NCBI RefSeq assembly: GCF_002364335.1
Contig: NZ_DEXW01000053.1
Location: forward strand, 1-7,336
From: Winogradskyella sp. UBA3174
GTDB lineage: Bacteria; Bacteroidota; Bacteroidia; Flavobacteriales; Flavobacteriaceae
Direction: 5' to 3'
Length of the DNA stretch: 7,336 nucleotides
Part shown: in pieces, positions 5,570 to 7,336 of the stretch
How the letters are laid out: every line of letters starts with the position of its first letter
Position numbering within the stretch: position 1 is the stretch's first letter
The notes under the pieces: generated by a model
What the model saw: only the letters and a program-made list of their open reading frames with translations
Told to the model about the DNA's origin: nothing
The model's database searches: none
Translations under genes and position numbers: made by a program

Positions 5570-6871
5570 TTATGGGTCAGCTGGAATGAAAATATAAAGC
5601 ATCGCTATAAAACCATTCACGCTATTGACAATGAAGACCAATTTGCCCAAATCATTAAAACATCTGAAAATGTGCGGTATTTTGGTAATAAACAATCCTC
5701 GTCAGACATTTGCGCAGGCACAGAAACCTTAATTAATATTGAGAATTACGATCAATTACTAGACACCAATACAGAACTAAGAAAAGTTACCGTTCAGGCG
5801 GGTATGAAATTAAAGGATTTATTAGAGTTTGTAGAATCCCAAAATTGGTGTATTCCGTGTTTACCAGATATTAATACTGTAACCATTGGTGGTGCATTGG
5901 CTACAGGAACACACGGTACGAGTGGTAATATATTAGCTTCCTATGTTGTAGAATGTCGTTTTATAAGTGCAGATGGTTCTATTAAAATCATTACAGCGGA
6001 AGATGAACTTATGGATGCTGTACGTGTCTCGATGGGAGTTTTAGGCGCGTTCTCCACAGTAACGTTTCAATGTGAAGAAAGTTACACCTTGCATTTAACG
6101 GAAGGTCCAGAAAAGGATAAAGATTGGATGCCTCAACTTCAAAATTATATAGATACTTATGCATTTTTAAGAATCTTATGGTTGCCACACACAGATGTAG
6201 GTTATGTGATTAAGGGTAATAAAGTGCAAGCAGATAAAGTAGTTGAAGAAAACTTAGGGCCTAAATATTTAAAACACAGACGTAAAGCCTCTAAATTACT
6301 TTATAAATACAGCCATGTCGTACCATGGTCAACCTACTTTGCAAATAAACTATTATATCATGGTTTCTTTAGCAGCAAAAAAGAGCATAAAGGGAGTTTA
6401 TACCAAGCTACAGTAACTAAGTCTAGAGGGTCTACACTAGAATTAGCGGAATGGACCATTGCTTTAGATGTATTCCCACAAGTGTTCGAAGAGTTGAAAA
6501 CCGTCATTAATAGTTTTAAAAATAATTCTTTTATTCATATTCCTATGGATATCCGATTTGTAGATGAAGACCAATCTTGGTTAAGTTATGCTTATAAACA
6601 AAAGACGGTCACTATGGGTTGTGTGTCTAGAAATGCAGCAACGGCAAATAGTTATGAAGCTTTTGAAACCATAGAACGTATCTTTTTAAAATATGGAGGA
6701 CGACCACATTGGGGAAAACGTTTTGCAGCAAAGGAAGCTGACTTTTCTAAAGTATATCCGAAATGGGAGGCTTTTAAAACCTTACGAAAGCAAATGGATC
6801 CGACTAACAAACTTTTAAATCCTTATTTAGCAAGTCTATTTGCTGAAAAAACTAAAGTGTATGATGATTAA
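5519..6871 (+). CDS. FAD-dependent oxidoreductase, VAO/aldonolactone-oxidase (ALO) family
   Basis: Intact 450-residue protein. Residues about 30-185 form a PCMH-type FAD-binding domain: NVRYFGNKQSSSDI (51-64), TVQAGMKLKDLLEF (91-104), and IGGALATGTHGTSG (123-136) contacting the flavin. The C-terminal half is the ALO domain with IPMDIRFVDED (341-351), GGRPHWGK (393-400) and DPTNKLLNPYL (427-437). The family oxidises alditols or aldonolactones (AldO, L-gulonolactone oxidase) using oxygen or another acceptor. Two sites differ from the usual: Q59 stands where many relatives have the histidine that holds FAD covalently (GxGHSxSD), and D344 replaces the usual Glu of the active-site E-x-R pair. FAD is therefore probably bound non-covalently. 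No signal peptide is seen. The start is TTG: no in-frame ATG lies between the upstream stop at 5480 and codon 96. A second TTG in a repeated context lies at 5549. It overlaps the HAD gene downstream. Confidence 0.88.
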   Translation: MNTEKLQKNNLSTEKKQLWVSWNENIKHRYKTIHAIDNEDQFAQIIKTSENVRYFGNKQSSSDICAGTETLINIENYDQLLDTNTELRKVTVQAGMKLKDLLEFVESQNWCIPCLPDINTVTIGGALATGTHGTSGNILASYVVECRFISADGSIKIITAEDELMDAVRVSMGVLGAFSTVTFQCEESYTLHLTEGPEKDKDWMPQLQNYIDTYAFLRILWLPHTDVGYVIKGNKVQADKVVEENLGPKYLKHRRKASKLLYKYSHVVPWSTYFANKLLYHGFFSSKKEHKGSLYQATVTKSRGSTLELAEWTIALDVFPQVFEELKTVINSFKNNSFIHIPMDIRFVDEDQSWLSYAYKQKTVTMGCVSRNAATANSYEAFETIERIFLKYGGRPHWGKRFAAKEADFSKVYPKWEAFKTLRKQMDPTNKLLNPYLASLFAEKTKVYDD

Positions 6872-7336
6872 AGCCGTTTTCTTTGATTTCGATGGTGTCA
6901 TTACAGATAGCAAGCTTATTCACGATGCATCGTGGCGTTATGCGGTTAAAACCATTTTGAATGTAACTGTTGACGAACTTCCCGAACATAAGATGTCTGG
7001 AAAAGCACCCAAATTAATTGCGCAAACGCTTTGTGAGCTTTTCGATAGTGAAGCTAACCACGAAGGGTTATTGGCGTGTAAGAATGGGTATTTATATAAT
7101 CATTTACAAAATACAGAACCGATAGAAGGAGTAGCGACTCTTTTTCAATTGTTGAAAGACAAAAATATTCCTTTTGGTATTGCGAGCAACGCGAGCAAAC
7201 ACTTTGTGATCCAATGTCTTAAAAACTGGAATCTCGATGTGGCTGTTGCCTTTGGTTACGAAGATTATGACCAGCCGAAGCCTAATCCTGAACCTTATCT
7301 TAAATTGGCGAATTTCTTTAATCTAAAGCCTGAAGA
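6861..7336 (+). CDS. HAD-superfamily phosphatase (beta-phosphoglucomutase-like), 5' part
   Basis: Partial: 158 codons are visible before the window ends, against roughly 210-230 for this family. Core motifs are present. Motif I is VFFDFDGV with nucleophile D9 and acid D11; motif II is GIASNAS with S109; motif III is QPKPNPEPY with K140. A helical cap insert (about 15-85) between motif I and the rest marks subfamily I with a C1 cap, as in phosphoglycolate phosphatase, beta-phosphoglucomutase and hexitol or 2-deoxyglucose-6-phosphate phosphatases. It should hydrolyse (or, less likely, move) a phosphate on a small sugar-type compound in the cytoplasm. Two adjacent ATGs (6861, 6864) could start it; either overlaps the oxidase end (stop 6869-6871) by 8-11 bases, pointing to translational coupling and a shared operon. 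The pairing suggests the phosphatase provides or handles the oxidase's polyol or sugar substrate; this is inference. Confidence 0.9.
   Translation, partial: MMIKAVFFDFDGVITDSKLIHDASWRYAVKTILNVTVDELPEHKMSGKAPKLIAQTLCELFDSEANHEGLLACKNGYLYNHLQNTEPIEGVATLFQLLKDKNIPFGIASNASKHFVIQCLKNWNLDVAVAFGYEDYDQPKPNPEPYLKLANFFNLKPE

Overview
The window looks like chromosomal DNA from a marine-type member of the Flavobacteriaceae (Bacteroidota). The clues are the AT-rich composition, the near absence of Shine-Dalgarno sequences, TAnnTTTG-type -7 promoter boxes, an OMP_b-brl_2-type small outer-membrane barrel, the Bacteroidota form of DbpA helicase (HRNGRTAR motif VI), and short interspersed repeats that I recall from flavobacterial intergenic regions. 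The genus cannot be fixed from the sequence.

Left part (1-2430). The 3' part of a DbpA-like DEAD-box RNA helicase enters from the left edge. Only 23 bases later comes an intact EamA-family membrane transporter on the same strand. Facing it on the minus strand is a small secreted beta-barrel outer-membrane protein. Between the two convergent genes lie a hairpin that can end transcription in both directions and, overlapping it, a short relic that aligns to the last codons of the upstream helicase. This suggests that the transporter gene was placed, or a duplication resolved, at the end of an ancestral helicase gene.

Middle (2431-3537). About 1.1 kb has no intact gene. It holds a putative promoter for the barrel gene, a terminator-like hairpin, roughly 700 bases that read like scrambled, stop-riddled former coding sequence, and a repeat patch (heptad repeats flanking a flavobacterial-type interspersed unit) that runs into the stop codon of the next gene. 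Then, on the minus strand, comes a 445-residue two-nuclease fusion: an N-terminal DEDDh 3'-5' exonuclease joined to a UvrC/Cho-like GIY-YIG endonuclease with its cysteine cluster. It is probably a DNA-repair enzyme.

Right part (4876-7336). A 643-base divergent intergenic region contains a perfect inverted repeat, two -7-like boxes and a cluster of TACGTA palindromes. It precedes a two-gene plus-strand operon: a VAO/aldonolactone-oxidase-family FAD oxidoreductase, then, overlapping it by up to 11 bases, a HAD phosphatase cut off by the window end. Translational coupling suggests the two act in one pathway, perhaps dephosphorylating and oxidising a sugar, polyol or cyclitol, but the substrate is not readable from the sequence. 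The oxidase has Gln where many relatives have the histidine that binds FAD covalently, and it apparently starts at TTG.

I found no CRISPR array, RNA gene, integrase or intact insertion sequence. Most of the window is ordinary flavobacterial housekeeping and accessory sequence. The points most worth following are the helicase-tail relic, the oxidase-phosphatase pair with its altered flavin site and odd 5' end, and the decayed 2.7-3.4 kb region.
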